A stretch of DNA of 64,000 bases from Hirsutella rhossiliensis (GCF_020360975.1 NW_025408669.1:7688001-7752000); one strand, 5' to 3'; counted from the first letter of the stretch, positions 1-14,234 are shown. Made by a program: numbers and translations. Notes: a model not told the origin generated them from the letters alone.

Positions 1-412
1 CTTATAGTAACTCTTATAGTTACTTAAGGTAGTAGAAAAAGCTCTCTACTATATAGAGGTTAGCTTAGAGAAAAGGGAAGCTCCCTTTATAAATTACGTT
101 GCCTTAAGATAAAGAGGGGGCTTAAGAGGGTCCTACTTATTAAAGAAGACTAAATTATAGATAGTCCTATTTATATAAGCCTATAGCTCCTTTACCTACT
201 TATCCTAATCTTAGGGCTTTATAAGAATCGTCCTATAAACTATAAGGGTAGTAAAGGAATTAATTTTTAATATTATTATAAAAGAAAGGGTAGAAAAGCT
301 AGGTAAAAATCGGCTTTCTTAGTAAGAGGGGTAAAAAGAAGCTATAAAGGGTATAAGAAAGGTACCTTTTATAGTAGCTAGAAAATATAAGAATTCTATT
401 CCTCCTAAGCTT
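1..412. other. RIP-mutated sequence, unassigned
   Basis: This stretch is AT-rich and nearly free of CA and TG, so it belongs to the RIP-mutated block. Frame +1 can be read for some distance if TAG and TAA are taken as mutated glutamine or tryptophan codons, with many Lys and Arg residues, but I do not recognise the product. It ends where repeat C begins. It is probably part of the oldest host element of the nest, continuing off the left edge of the window. Confidence 0.5.
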
Positions 413-900
413 ATAACTCTTATAAAAAGAGATATAAGAAGTATATATAAAATATATAAAGGTAAAATTAAAAGTAAGGGGTTAAATAAGTAGGGCAAAG
501 ATATTTAATTCTTATAAGGGTAGTAATTATAGTAAGGGGTTAATTATTATATTACCTTAATTTTCTTTCTTTTTTTTATTTAACGCTTTTTTTATACTTA
601 TTTAGTATCTTAATTATTAAAAAAGATCCTACTTAAAGAAGCTATTAATATCCTCTTAACTACTAAGCTTTTTACTAGTTTTTCTTCTTCTTTCTAGCCC
701 TTACTAGTATATCTATTTTATCTCTTACTACCTCTATAGGAAGCTATTACTACTTTTACTTCCTCTTTTACCTTTACCTTTTTCTTTATACCTCCTTTTA
801 GCTCCTTCTTCCTTCTTTTATACTAAGTATTTTTAGCTTCCTAGGTCCTTCTTATTAAAGGATATCTTTAAGAACCACGAAATTAAGCTATACTTTATAA
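413..900 (+). repeat. Repeat C, copy 1 (about 490 bp)
   Basis: This segment aligns as a direct repeat with 50403-50882 and as an inverted repeat with 48175-48788. Shared landmarks are a start near TCTTATAAAGAGAGATATA, a central AAGAAGCTACTAATATCCTC-like string and an end near ATTAAGCTA. Similarity stops sharply at both ends: the left flanks of the three copies differ, and immediately to the right of this one the Copia coding relic begins. The ends carry a short imperfect inverted repeat (TTACGAAG / CTTCGTAG) best seen in the inverted copy. It could be an LTR, a long terminal inverted repeat of a DNA transposon, or a short non-autonomous element; the three-copy layout with one inverted does not settle which. 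Confidence 0.75.
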
Positions 901-902
901 TA

Positions 903-1565
903 AGTATAACTAGAATTCTAGCCCTAGGTACTAAGAAGTAGTAGATAGAGCTATACTTTATCTTTATTTAATAAGATTATATAGTCTATACTTAGAAGGG
1001 TAAGAAAGGAAGAAATTAGCTATTAAAATCTCCTTTTATTTAAGCTATTTATCCTTTAAAGATAATTCCTTAAATAAAAAGAGCTTATAAGGGTATATTA
1101 TATCCCTTTTTAAAAGAACTATTATTTAGAAAGCTTTAAGGTAAGCTCTTATTAAAACTTTAAGTATAAAAGTAAAGCTATTAGCTCTTTTAAAAGTATT
1201 AAAAAAAGCGATTTTCCTTAGCTAGCTACTTATATCTTTATAACTATAAATTATATCCTTATTAGCTATAGAATATAATAATATATAAACTATATAGACT
1301 CTTATAAAGGGAAATAGTAAGCTATTAACCTAGCTATAGTATATCTATATCTATTAATATTAGTTATATTAAGAGGTTTAAAAGGGACTTATTTCTATCT
1401 ATTAAGTTTTAATAGTAATAATAAAAGCTAACGGTCTTATAAAGCCCTAACTATAGTAAAAGGTAGCTATCTTTTTATAGTAAATAAAGCTAGAAGTCGT
1501 TTAAGAGAATCTATTCTTAGAAGCTTACTTTAAGAGTCTAAAAAGGAGCTAACGGTATATATAAG
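903..1565 (+). pseudogene. Ty1/Copia pol relic, RNase H end
   Basis: Allowing RIP stops, the + frame reads like the C-terminus of a fungal Ty1/Copia polyprotein. It opens with an NQNSSPRYQEAVDRA-like string that matches the RT/RNase H connection of Copia elements. A KSxQGY motif follows near 1078-1098, then the ELLAL...KEAIFLS...LL helix near 1170-1225, an ExNNxxTIxTL string near 1268-1300, and KG-ISI-then-ADGLTK near 1383-1445. The aspartate of ADGLTK is now AAC (Asn) at 1431-1433. The upstream RT domain is missing because repeat C lies directly to the left. From about 1566 to 1791 the frame continues without a recognisable motif until A1 interrupts it; the continuation is 48110-48174. This is the oldest layer of the nest and is not functional. 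Confidence 0.75.
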
Positions 1566-1795
1566 AAAGTAGACGTTTATAGCTAAAGAGAGGAACTAGG
1601 ACTTATCTTAAAGGAGGGCCCTTAGCTTTATTAAGACTTATTCTTCTTAAAAAAAAAGACCTTCTTTCTTATAAGACTTAATTTCTCTTTCCTCTTTAAG
1701 GCCCTATTTCCTAAAGTAAGTCTAAAAGAGCCTAGGGTAAAAACCTAGATTTCTTAAGTAAGAAATAAGTATAAACTAAGACCTCCTTTATATAC

Positions 1796-2171
1796 TTTAA
1801 TAGGTAAGATCGTACCCCTATAAATATTAGCCTATTAATAAGATAAGACCTTTAGTACTCCTTATTTAACTTCCTTTTAAGTATACTTAAAGGCTTTATA
1901 AAGACTTTAATTATCTAATTAAGAATCTTCCTTAATTATAGTTAATTTAAATATTTATTTTTCCCTTTTAAAGTAAAGGCCGCTAGTTACGCGACTTTAA
2001 TAAAGATAAAGAGGTATAAAGTAAAGAAATCTTAAACACTTATATTAATAATCTAAGACCCTTAGAGCTATATATAGGACCGATAATTAGATAATTATAT
2101 AGTTAATTACTCTACTAATCCTTAGCTATATACTATATATACTTTAAGTATATACCCTCGTCCTTATTAAA
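1796..2171 (+). repeat. A1 5' LTR
   Basis: The LTR is 376 bp, begins TTTAATAGG and ends TTATTAAA, RIP-altered forms of the family ends TTTAACGGG and CCCGTTAAA. The duplication ATAC lies immediately upstream. It aligns over its full length with 47735-48109 and with the LTRs of A2 and A3. The primer-binding side (AACTAGTCTTTAGGGCG) follows directly and is shared with A2 and A3. Confidence 0.93.
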
Positions 2172-5100
2172 ACTAGTCTTTAGGGCGTAAACCTATTATT
2201 CTGTTTTATTTATATAGCGATAAGTAGCTTTATAAAGCTAAGAATACCTAGAAGATAACGGTACTATTTAGAAAAAATAAAATCTAGGGATTTAATAATT
2301 AAAGTAGTAACTACCTTAATAGCTAAAGTTAAGGACCTAATAAAGCGTTTAATAAATCTAGCTTCTTTAACGGAAAGAGGGATTAATAGCCCCTCTTACT
2401 CTTATAACGTTAGCTAATTTAAAGGATTTAAATCCCCTCTTCTTAATAGTCTTACGAAAAGGTCTTAGATAAGGAAATAAAAGAAGAAACTAATATTAAA
2501 GTAGTTAATAAGCTTACTAGGAAATAAATAATTAGATAATACCTTTACTAGTAGTAAAGGAAAAGTAATAAGCTAATACTAAAAAACCCTAAGCTCTTAT
2601 TATCAGCCCTATAACCCTTAATACTAGCGACTTAGTTAAGAAACTATAATCCTTATATAATACTTTAAAAGATATAAATAATAATAATAGTATAATCTAA
2701 ACTATTCTAAAACCTTATTAAGACCTCTTACTTATATATATATTAATAATATTAATATAGGTACTAATAAGGATACCTTAATAACCTTAACCTTAGCTTT
2801 CTTCTATATAATAGCTTATAGAGAACGCTTACCTCCTTTAATAAATAAGAAAGTAAGTAATAAGATAGTTATAATAAGATATCCTTTAACTTTAAAAGCT
2901 TTAACTTTAAATTTTATAACCTTATAATCTATAAGTATACTATATCTAAAAACGCTAGCTATTAAAAGGGATTATCTAGTCTTATTACTAGCGATATAAA
3001 ATAATTTAAGGTAGATATTAATAAGATTGCTAATAGACTTAAAGATATACTTACTAAAAGCTAAGATAACCTTATAAGAACTCCGCTAACTATAACTCTT
3101 ACTTATTAGTAAATTTAATAGTAAAAATATAACTAAATTCCTTAAGAAGTTTAAATAGGAGATATATATTTACTAGATTTATAATAAGGATAAAATAAAC
3201 TAGCTTAAAGTCTATATCTTCTCTATATAAGCCCCTACTATTATAATTCTTATAGATAAACTTACTTAAAAAGAAGTAAAGAAAAGACTCCTTTAATACT
3301 ATTATATATATAATATTAAATAACTAGAAACTACTAATAACTACTTAAACTATTATAATACTAAAAAGCTTAAAACTATAATAGAAGTTATAAAATAGCT
3401 TAGTTTCTACTTATACTTATAGTATAAGGTATAACTTAATAGCTAGGAAGAATCTATAGTTTAGTTATACTTTATCTACTATATAATACTAAAGGAACTT
3501 ATTATTAACGTTATAAAGAGAAATAAAAGATATTTAAAGTTATCTTAAAACTCTTATATAAAAGCCTTATCTATATAATTAATAACTACTTAGTACCTTA
3601 CTAAGATATTAAGTAACGAGATATAATATCTAAAGTCTATAATTAAAAGCTTAAGAACCTAAAGAAAGAATAGCTCTTTAAGGAAATTAATAAAGTAATA
3701 AAGGTAGCTGAATTTAATAAGGGCAAAGAAAAACTTCTTAAAGAGTTAAAGAAAATAGATAAGAAGCCTAGATAGCCTATAAAGGAGATCTTAGACCTAA
3801 TAAAAGCTTTTAAAGATATAAAGATTAACCTTACTCGCTAGTAAGAGTAGATATTTAACTAGCTTAAAAGGGAATAAAAACGCACTAATAGTAAAGGCTA
3901 CTTTTTAAGTTATAGATAAGGAGGTAGCGTAAATATTATCGGATTTTACTACCTATTTAATTAATATATATAGTTTTAGGTTAATACTTTTAACTAGCTT
4001 AAGAGATACTTTTACTATAGTAAAAAAGGATACTACCTTAATAAGTATAAGGTATACTATTAGGATTATAAGATCGGATTTATAATATATAAAGTAGTAA
4101 ATAGGACTCTTTACTTTAAAAGAAAAGATAATAAAAGCGTAATTCCCTTAGTACTTATTAATAGGTTCTCTTAAATAAGTATATATATTTAAAGGCTTAT
4201 TATATATTAAGTAGATATATAGTTAGACTCCTTTATATTACTACTTATAAAATAAGTTAAAGTTATAGTTATACTATCTTACTTAAATTAAGCTACTAGT
4301 AAAAGAGAATTTAGTTTCTTAGACTAGTTTTAAAAATATAAAAGCCTATATAAGTAAAAGCTAAGGAATTTAAAAGTAAGCGATATAAGAAAAGAAGTAA
4401 GAAGGATATTAGTTATTATAATTACGAATAATATATAATAAAGCGATATATATAATTAGATAATTTATATAACTATAATAAGGATTAATACTTATAAAGG
4501 GAAAAGATAAAGAGTTAAAGAGGATATAAAGGAAATCGAGATAATAAGAATAGTAAAAACTAACTTAAAGATTATTCCTATATACTATAGATATAGAGTA
4601 GATTTAAATAAGAAGTTTAATAAACTTATAAATAAAATCGTTAAAGAAATTATATATAAAAGAATCTTAATCCCTTTAAATTACTTAATTAACTTTATTC
4701 CTTAACTAGGTAAGAGACTTAGTATAAGATATATAAATATAGCCTAAGGTATAGAAAATACTAAATTCTAGACCTTAGAGAAAGTAAAGAGTAATATAAG
4801 ACCTTATAAAGCTATAATAATAGTTATAAAAGTAGCTAAAAATAATATAAAGAGTAGTTTACTCCTCCTTAAATATTTATAAGGAGAACTTATAGTAGCC
4901 TTAGTATAAGTTAAAGAATAAAACGAAGAATACTAGGTTAAACTAATTAAGCTTACTTACCTTACTTATAAAGAATTAGATTATAAGTACCTTAAAGTTT
5001 AATAAGTTTTAAAGGAAGTAAGGTTTATAATTAATATAATTAGCGTAATATAACTAGCCTAAAGACTATTTAATTAATAAACTTTAAAAGTAATAAGACT

Positions 5101-8100
5101 AAAGAAAGATAAATTTATTATATAAGAAGTAATACTCTTAATAAGATACTTAGAGATAACTTTAAAGGACCTTATAGCGATTCTTATAATATATATAAAT
5201 ATAGTCCTTATACCCTTCCGCTCGCTTAAGTATATATAAGACCTACCCTATATTTAAGTATAGCTTAGTAGCTAGAAAGCTAAAGTTCTAAGCGCTTTAA
5301 TTAATACTAGGTTTAAAGGAAACCTTATTATTAAAAGATATATAAATATATATAGGCTTAAAATCCTAATAATAAGAGTATTAACGATAGCGTATACTAG
5401 GTTCCTTATAGATATAGTTAAGGAGGTAGAGAATAAACTCTATCTAAGTATAGTTTAGATATTAATTTATTTTTATATTATACTAAATAAAGTATTAGTC
5501 CCCTTTATCTTAGGCATACTATTTATTAAAGCCGCGCGTATATTATTTAACTATTCCTTAAAGAACGGCGATATATAGGTTAAATATTAAATCGGTACTA
5601 TCTAGGTAGTTACGCTAGTAGTAGGAGCTATTAAATAAGAGCTTTTAAATAAGGTTAATATAGTAAAATCCTTTTAAACTATAACCTTAATAGTTAGTAA
5701 AGATATATATAAAAGACTAAAGCTTAAGAAAACTATATAGGAAATAGCTACCTAGCTCCTAAGAAAAAAGCTTTAGGCTTTAGTAATAAAAGTTAAAGAA
5801 GATAACTTAGGAGCTACCTAATAATTATAAAGAAACCCCCTTTTAGATACCTTAATAGCTAAGATTCTCTTACTAAGAGGTAAGATCCTTAGTTATAAAG
5901 GGGGCGCTAACTAAGTCCTTAACCTAGCTTATACTAATATAAATAAGCCCTTAATAGTATTAGTATAATAGTAATTAATTATAAATAAAGGAGATAAGGC
6001 GATTCTAGGTATTAAATTTAAAATAGTAAAAGATATTATTAAAGTTATAGTTATAAAGGCTATAAAAGAATTTAAAAACAATTATTAAAGCTAGAAAGAA
6101 GTTTAAAAAGATCTAAAAGGTTAAAGTTAAGATAAAGAGGAAATAACCTATTAGATTATATAATCTAAGAGTTAATACTTTATTTAAAAGAAAAGTAAAT
6201 AAGATTAACCTTATTAATAATACTCTATTAAACGGCTCGACGTTAAAAGGGGACCCTAACTAAAAGAAGACTAAATTAAATACTATTAAAGATAAGATAT
6301 AGGCTAGACCTTAGTTAAAATACTTAATAAGAAAATTCTTAAGTATATAAAAAGGAACGTAGCTAATATAAGAGAGACTTAAAGTAATTTATAAATAATT
6401 TAAGGGCTTTCTTATAAAGGTATAAATCTAGATCTTCGATAGTATTTTATTTAATAAGGAAGTAGCGTTATCCTAGGACTTTATAGAAAGAGGTAAAGTC
6501 GACCTAGCTATAGCCCTACTATAGGTTATTAAGATAATAAAATATAAGGTATAGTAGGTAGCCTTAATTTTAATCTTAAAAGCGATAAAGTAGAAAGTTA
6601 TCGATATCCTTAAAATTAAACTAGAAATAAGAGTCCTTAAAGAAGGGTATAGGCCTTATAAGAACCCCTTTTTCCTTATAGTAAAGAAAGATAAAGGACT
6701 ACGCTTAATTAATTCCGCTATATATATAAATACCGTTATAATAAGAGATATAAACCTACTACTAAATATAAATAAGTTTAGTAACTATTTCTCGATATAT
6801 AAGATCCTTTCCCTCTTAGACCTTTTTTTAAGCTATAATTAAATCCCTCTTAATATTAAAAGCTATAACTTAATAATATTTATAATACTTATTAGCCTCT
6901 TATATATATATATACTCCCTTAATAGGCTATAAACTTAATCGGTTAATTTATAAAGATAATAAAAAGAATATTATAAGACCTTATACTAAATATCTATAA
7001 GAATTTCCTTAATAATATATATTTTAAGGAGCTTAATATAACGTATAATAATAAAGAGGTAGCGCTAAGAGTAAAGAGATTTATCTTTAAATACCTTATT
7101 AACCTTAATAAAGTCCTAGTTAATATCGAACTCTTTAGTTATATAATTATAAGGGCTAAATCGAAATTCTATTAGTAAGTAACCGAAGTTATTAGTTATA
7201 TTTATAAAATAAATAAAAGGTGCCCTATAAAAGCTAAAGGTATTAAGATTAAGGAATAAATAAGATGCCTTAATATAATATATATTAGAGCTTTCCTTAG
7301 TATTATAAGATACTATTAAATCTAAATTAAATAGTTTGCTATTTTAGTAAAACCCCTTATAGACTTATTAAAGAAAGAAGTTTACTAAGAGTAAGGAGAT
7401 AAATAAGTAAATATAATAGCTACCCTTAAGAAAGCTATTACTAATCTAGTCTTTCTAGTATCCCTTAATATCGACTTAAAAAGAAGAGATATTATTTTAA
7501 TATATAATACTAGTTTACTTAGCTAAGGAGTAGTCTTAATATAAATCGTTAATAGAAAGAGGCGCCTTATAAGGTTTAAAAGTAAATTATAGTTACTAGT
7601 AAAAACTAAATATAATATAATAAAGAGGGAGTATAAGGCTATATTTAGTATGCTTAGGAGATTAAGAATATACTTATATAGCGTATATTTTATCTTAGAA
7701 ACTAGTATATAGGTCTTAGTTAATTAACTAAAAGGTACTCTTAAAGACGTCCTTAGAGCTATAGTAACTCGCTAAATAAGCTATATTTTCCTTTATAACT
7801 TTACTATATAATATATTAAAGGTAAGAAGAATAGTATAGCTAATAGACTATTAAAAAAGCTTAAAAGACCTTTTAATATATTAAATAGGGAAATAGAAGG
7901 CGATATTAAAGAGTTTATAGACTTTTACTTAAACGTAGTATAAGGGACTAAGCTATAAGGGGACTACTTAAAGGAATCGAGGATAATTATAGACTTCCTT
8001 TAAATATTTAAAACGGCTAAAGGGCCTTTCTAAATAAGACTATAGGAAGCTATACTTAAAGAGTTTAAATTTCTATATTAAAGATTAAAAGCTTTAGCGA

Positions 8101-9660
8101 CTCCCTAAGAAGGAAGAAAGGGGACCTATACTAGTTATAGATAACCTAAAAGAATAGAAAAGGATTATTATAAAGTACTATACGTAAATAGGATATAAAG
8201 GATAATAAGTTATATATATATTTATAAAGAATAGGTATTAGTAAGCTAGCCTTTAAAATAATATTTATAGTATAATCTCTTCTTATAAAGAATACTAATA
8301 CTTTATAATTAAGAGACCTTAAAAAGTTATAACTGCGACTACGCCTAGCTACCTTATAAGTAAAATTTACTTCGATAGCTAGTATATATTATTTAATTAT
8401 AGGTATTTATACCTTATAAAAGTATAAGACGACCTTATTAAATAAGTAAAAGTAACCTTAGTTAAAGAAATTACTATAAGAGCTATAACTAAATTTATAC
8501 TCTTTATTATCTATAAGTATAGTATAATACTATATACTATAATTAATAGAGGGCCCGAAATAAAAAAGACTTTAAGTATATCTTAGAGGATATAAGCATT
8601 AAAGTTATTTAAACCTTAGTATATAATCTAAAAGTAAACGTAGTAATAGAATAAAGGTTTTAAAGGTTAATAATAGTACTTATAAAAATAATAAAGAAAA
8701 AAGGTAAGTAGATTAAATACCTTAACTAAGTAATCTTTATAAACTAAATAGTAGTTAAAGAGTCTTATAAAATATTAGCTTTCTACTTATTATATAGATA
8801 GGAACTAGTACTACCTCTTAAAGTAAAATACCTAACTTAGTAACTAATCGACTAAGATAAAGTAAAGATAAAAGAAGAATTATTTAAAGTATAAGTATAA
8901 GTTTTAAAAAAGAAAAAAATATATATAAAAGAAGCTAAGAAAAGAGTAATAAGATATTAAAATCGATTAATAAAGAGAATAAATAAAGCTAATAAGTATA
9001 TAATAAGGAAAGAAAGCTTATAACTTAGAGACCTTATCTTACTATTTAACGTAAGATAATTAAATAATCTAAGGAGGTAAGCTAAGTATTAAATAAAGTA
9101 GAACGGTCCCTTTTAAGTAGTATTATGCTTAAAGTAGTTTAAGGTATATAAGATTAAGACTTTAAATAGAATTATACTTAATAAGATAATCTTAAGAGAG
9201 TATTTAAAAAAGTTTAAAAAGGATAAGGAAGGTTAGTAGTACTTTACTAAGAATAACTAGTTACTTTAAGATAAGATTACTCTTAATAAGAGGAGGAAGG
9301 AAGAAATAATAAATAAAGTAGATAATTTACTACTCTTATTAAGTAGAGAAGCCTTAGATTAAATAGTACTATAGTTATAACGACTCCTTAATAAACCTTA
9401 GAAGGATTAAAGCTAAAAAGAGAAAGAAGAGTAATTATAAATACCTAAGAAAGGCCTAAGGTATATAATTAAGGTTTAGCTACTATAACTTAGTAAAGTA
9501 AAAAAGGATCTTTATATAAGAGCTTTAAAGACGCTAATTTAATAAGAAAAAGAGGAGGTAAAAAGGAGCTAAGGAGGAAAAAGGTAGTAAAGATAAAAAT
9601 CTATAACTATTATAAGAAGTATACTAAAACCTAACTAGTAACTAAGGCACCGTCTAACTA
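2172..9660 (+). pseudogene. A1 gag-pol relic
   Basis: The frame is recognisable only by alignment with A2 and by reading RIP stops as Gln or Trp. A zinc-knuckle relic is at about 4010-4052 with its cysteines turned to tyrosine. The protease DTG is mutated to NTR near 5303. The RT spans about 6640-7245, and its FLDD motif is now FLNN (7011-7016, both codons AAT). RNase H covers about 7500-7870 and integrase about 8150-9220. There are very many in-frame stops, nearly all TAG or TAA. This is an old copy that can make no product. Confidence 0.85.
2348..2506 (-). repeat. Repeat D, copy 1: insertion unique to A1
   Basis: About 157 bp are present in A1 but absent at the same place in A2 (28,420-28,450) and A3 (about 46,880-46,900). 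The segment is the inverted copy of 49471-49625 in the outer host sequence; both share the TTTAAATC, ATTAATCCCTCTTT and AAGAAGCTAGATTTA strings in the same order. No clear terminal inverted repeat or target duplication is visible. A MITE-like element, or a piece copied from the host element, would both fit. Confidence 0.7.
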
Positions 9661-9992
9661 TTTCATTAAAGGATAACTATAGTAGCCGAGATATTTATAA
9701 GCGCCTTACCTACTACCTTATCTTTTTAAATTTTCTACTTAAAGCTCCTTAAGTAAATAAAGATAATATCTCTTACCCTTCCTTAATAATAACTTACCCT
9801 TTACTACCTTAAAAAAGATAAATAACAATATAATTAAATAATAAAGTAAGAAAACGAATATTCTTACTACTTACTTCTTTTAAGAATAAGACTTTTTACT
9901 TTATAAATAAAAACGTTTATTCTTTATTATAAAAAGAGAGACCGGCTATAGTAAAAATAAACGCGCCTATAAGATAAATTTTAAATATATTT

Positions 9993-11300
9993 TTAACTTA
10001 CTAAATTAAACGTATATAACCTTAAAAGAAAAACTTTTACTATTAAAGATAGCGACTAAATAAGGCTACCTACTCTTAGTAAACTTACTATAAACTACTA
10101 TAAAGTAAACTTAAAGACTATTTAATTATTACTTAAGAGAGAGCTCGTTAAACTTATATAATCTCTTTTTAGGTAAAATAAATATAAGGTTAACTTCCTC
10201 CCCTTCCTTTAAATCCTTAGTAAGACTAAAGGGATTAAGGATATTATAAAGAAGATAAGGGGCGGTCTTATTACTAATATACTCGTTATAAAATTTATTA
10301 GTCTTAAGGTTAGTATAGAAATTATAACTATATATATAGTTAGCGAATCTATTAAGGTCGTAAGTAGCCCTATAGTATTTAAGGAAGTACCGCTATTTAT
10401 AAATAAGCGCCTTAGTTAAATCTTAAATATAGTTAGTATAAGAGCTACTAGTAGTACTTAAAAGAGAGATATACTTATAAAAAGGAAATATAACGTGCTT
10501 ATAAGCGGAAGTTATAATTATTTAATAAGTTTAAATATACCCTTAATAAAGGTAAGGGTTATAGGTTCTATATAAAGTAATTAAGACTACTTAAGAGTAT
10601 TCTTACTACCTTAAACTAAGCTAAGAAAAGAAGTATCTATATAGATAAGTAATTTTTATAGGGATATAGGTTACTAGTTAATATTTATAATAAAGGGTAT
10701 AAAAGACGATTTAATTATACTAACTTAGTATACTCTTAAGAAAGTAAGAGAGAGGAGAGCGACCGCGTACTTTAATCTTAATAATATTAGGAGCTTTTAA
10801 TAGAACCTATAACTAAAAGGCAATTTCTATATAAATTAAAAACCCTTAGTAACTAATATTATTTCTATTATAGACCTAAGTCTTAAAGTAATTATAGATC
10901 TATAAAAGAAGACGGTTAAAATAAGCTAAGTAAGATTAAATAAGTTAGATAATTATTACTTAAAAGTACTCTATATAAAAAGGAAAGACCTTAGTATAAT
11001 AATTCTAAGTAAGAAGAGTAGTAGTAATAAGGGAAGGTTATAGAAGAGCGGTTAAAAAGAAGTTAACGATATTTAATAGCTCTTTAGTTTTAAGTTTAGC
11101 GGTCTTATAAGATATAATAAGAAAGAAGAGGTAGTTATAAAAGGAGAAGATAAGTAGTAGCGGTTTAGAGAAATAAAAAAGATAGAAAAGAGAAGAGAAA
11201 GAAGAAAAATAAAAAAGGTAAAGAAGGGAAGAAAAGGGTAGAGATTAAATAGCTCCTTAATCGATAACTAGTAAAAGAAGCTATTTAAGTATAACCCTTA
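9993..11300 (+). pseudogene. A1 frame X1 relic
   Basis: This is the A1 counterpart of frame X1, described best in A2 (35914-37190). It is collinear with A2, keeps a segment near 10305-10342 that A2 has lost (about 38 bp), and ends with a strongly charged Lys/Arg/Glu-rich tail. The ATG that opens X1 in A2 is ATA here, and many glutamine codons are stops. No family is recognised. Confidence 0.6.
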
Positions 11301-11559
11301 AATACGCCTAAAACCTTACCGCTATAAAGGCCGGCTAAATTAACTAATAACCGCGCGCTTTAATAACTATTTATTCTTCTTACTATACCCTCCTTCTTTG
11401 TTTCTTTTTCTTCCTTTTATATATATATATATATACTTTATACGCTTCCTTACTTATAACGATCCCCTCTATTAATATAACTCTTATATATATATATATA
11501 TATATATAACCCTCTTAGCCTCTTAGCGTTATAACTTAAAACTACTTACCTTAACTATT

Positions 11560-13852
11560 TAATCTTAACTTCTCTCTTTCTTTTACTTACTCTACCCTTT
11601 CCTAAGATATAGTAGCGAACCTAAATAGTATCCTGGGCCTAGCTATAAACCTCCTTAAGAATACCGATATTTTCTTTAATATACTACTATTTAAAAGTAA
11701 GAGCTTTATTTTACTTACTTACTATAGTAAAGTTAAAGTAAAAGGTAGTAAAGGGCGCTTTTATACTAATAATAAGAAAAAGTTTATAGACTTATACTAA
11801 TAAGACGTCTATAGGTAGAAGTAACCTTCTTAGTATATTTATAAAGATTATTAGTACTTAATATTAACGGGCCCTATTAAATAATAAGATATTACCCTTA
11901 AAGACGCTTAAATAATATATAAGGGTATTAAAAAGATAAATAGATTTACTAGGAATAAGGCTTACTAAGAAAAGTATATTATTATAATATATAACTTTCT
12001 CTATAAAGCTATTAATAAATAATAAGCTATAAGCTTTAGCCTTAATATAATAATTAAGATCTTAATAAAAGGTATTAAGAACGTAGTATACCCCTTACCT
12101 TACTTACTATTAGTTTATACTAACTATTAAGGGGAACCTATTAAAGATATAAAAGATAGATATATAAAGTACTATAAATACCTAAACGATAAGGAGTATT
12201 TAATTAAGTTTACCGCTCCTACCTTTAACTTTAGTCGCTTTATATATAAATAAAGGTATATAACTAACGTTATTAACTTTTTAGTAGGACTAAATAAAAA
12301 GGGACTTTATTAAGGAGCGTTCTTATAAGACTTTAAGGAAGGAAACTTAGTTATTTTTAATACTTAAAAAAAGGGATAGTACGCTAAACTCTATATATTC
12401 TTATAAGTATAATAGTAATTACTTTATATCCTTTAAGTTCCTTATAACTTTACCTATACGCTAGTCTCTTATACTGCTTAGTAAAAAGGGTAGGAATATA
12501 GCTACTTAGCCTTAATAATAATCTAATACTAAGTTAAAGGTATAGTTAGGCTATACCTTAAGATAATTAAGTAGTAATACTTAAAGGTTAAAGTAATTCT
12601 AAAGTAAAGGTATAGGGTAATATAAGAAGCCCTATAAATAAATAAAATCTTATACTAAGACTAGTATTTCTTTAAGCTAGATAAAAAGATAAGTATAAAA
12701 GGCTATATTAATAGGCTAATATATAGAATCTAAGCTATTATAGCGAACGAACTTAATTATATATAAGCGATATTATAAGGTAATAGAGTTTCCTAGTAAT
12801 TTAATAGTAAGTTTAAATAACTATAAAGGATACTATTTAATTAAGGTTTAATAACTTTCGGCGGAGTCTTTCTTATAAGGATTCTTAGGTATAAACGGAT
12901 TTACTAATATAACTATATTATTTTAAGAGATTAAAAAAAATAAGACCTTTAAGAAGTCTTAGAGGTAGTTAACCTTTAAAATAAGCTTAGTAAATAAAAA
13001 CTACTACTTTAAAAAGATATAAAACTAGCTTATATAGTAAGGAGAGTAAGAAAAGAGCTAACTATACTAGCTACTCTTATAGAGTAACCTAACTTAATCG
13101 CTTAGGCTATACGCGGTTTCTTTATAAAACTCTTCCTTAAAGAGACCCTTAACTATTTAATCGCGCTAATAAGAATTAAGAATAGGCCTAGACCTTTATT
13201 ACCTTAAGTATTAACTAAATTAAGCTTATTATTTAAACTAAGTAGCCTTTCCTTAAGTAACTTTAAGATAGGATCCCTACCTTAAAGTCTATAAAGGAAA
13301 GAGCCAAGCGCCCCTATTAGTCCTTTTATCTATATAGAAATAACGCTTTTATTTCCCCCTTTAAATATATAGCTAATTAAGCTTACTTCTTACTTACTAC
13401 TAATAACTCCTTTAAATATATAAAGGAGCGAAAGACTTATAACTATACCCTTACTAATAACCTAATAAGAAGCTAGTAAGGAAGAAAGGTAGATAGTATA
13501 GCTACTAACTTACTTTAGGACTCTAAAATTACTAGGCGCTCGGTTAATTACTTTAAGGCTAAAGACTTTAATAACGCTTATAGCGCGCTATATTATTCCC
13601 TAAAAATAAAGTATAGTAATAGCCTTTCTAGCTATAGTCCTTATAAGGTTTATACTAGGCTTTAAACCCTCTTAGGTTAAAGGAGTTAAAAACCTAGGAA
13701 TATATTAAAACTACTACTAGGATATTAACGACTATAACTTTATATATATATATAAGACTAATAGTAACGCGATAATAATTAGTCTATAAGACTTTATAGC
13801 TTATTTAATCTAGCTATACCTAAAGCTATAGACTAGTAAAGACGCTAACTAC
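11560..13852 (+). pseudogene. A1 frame X2 relic, part 1 (cut by A3)
   Basis: This is the A1 counterpart of frame X2 (37466-40051 in A2). It runs collinearly until position 13848, where A3 is inserted with the duplication CTAC (13849-13852). The remaining part of X2 resumes at 47441. Joining the two sides reproduces the A2 order around 39,740-39,765, so the insertion broke a previously continuous frame. In-frame stops are almost all TAG/TAA. Confidence 0.65.
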
Positions 13853-14234
13853 TTTAACGGGGACGAGGGTATATACCTAAAGCACGTATAGTACGTAGCT
13901 AAGGATTAGCAGAGTAATTAACTATATAATTATCTAATTATCGGTCCTATATATAGCTCTAAGGGCCTTAGGTTATAGATATAAGTCTTAGAGATTTCTT
14001 TACTCTATACCTCTTTATTTCTACTAAAGTCGTATAACTAGCGGCCTTTACTTTAAAAGGGAAAAATAAAAATTTAAATTAACTATAATTAAGGAAGATA
14101 CTTAATTAGATAATTAAGGTCTTTATAACGCCTTTAAGTATACTTAAAAGTAAGTTAAAAGGGGAGTGCTAGGGGTCTTATCCCCCCCCCCTTAACGGGC
14201 TAATATTTATAAGGGTGCGATCTTACCTAGTAAA
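13853..14234 (-). repeat. A3 3' LTR (minus strand)
   Basis: The + strand reads TTTAACGGGGACGAGG at the left end and CTAGTAAA at the right end, the reverse complement of the family LTR. It is 382 bp and contains a run of ten C near 14182-14191 that the other A3 LTR also has (11 C) but A1 and A2 lack at this place. It pairs with 47055-47436. Confidence 0.92.
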
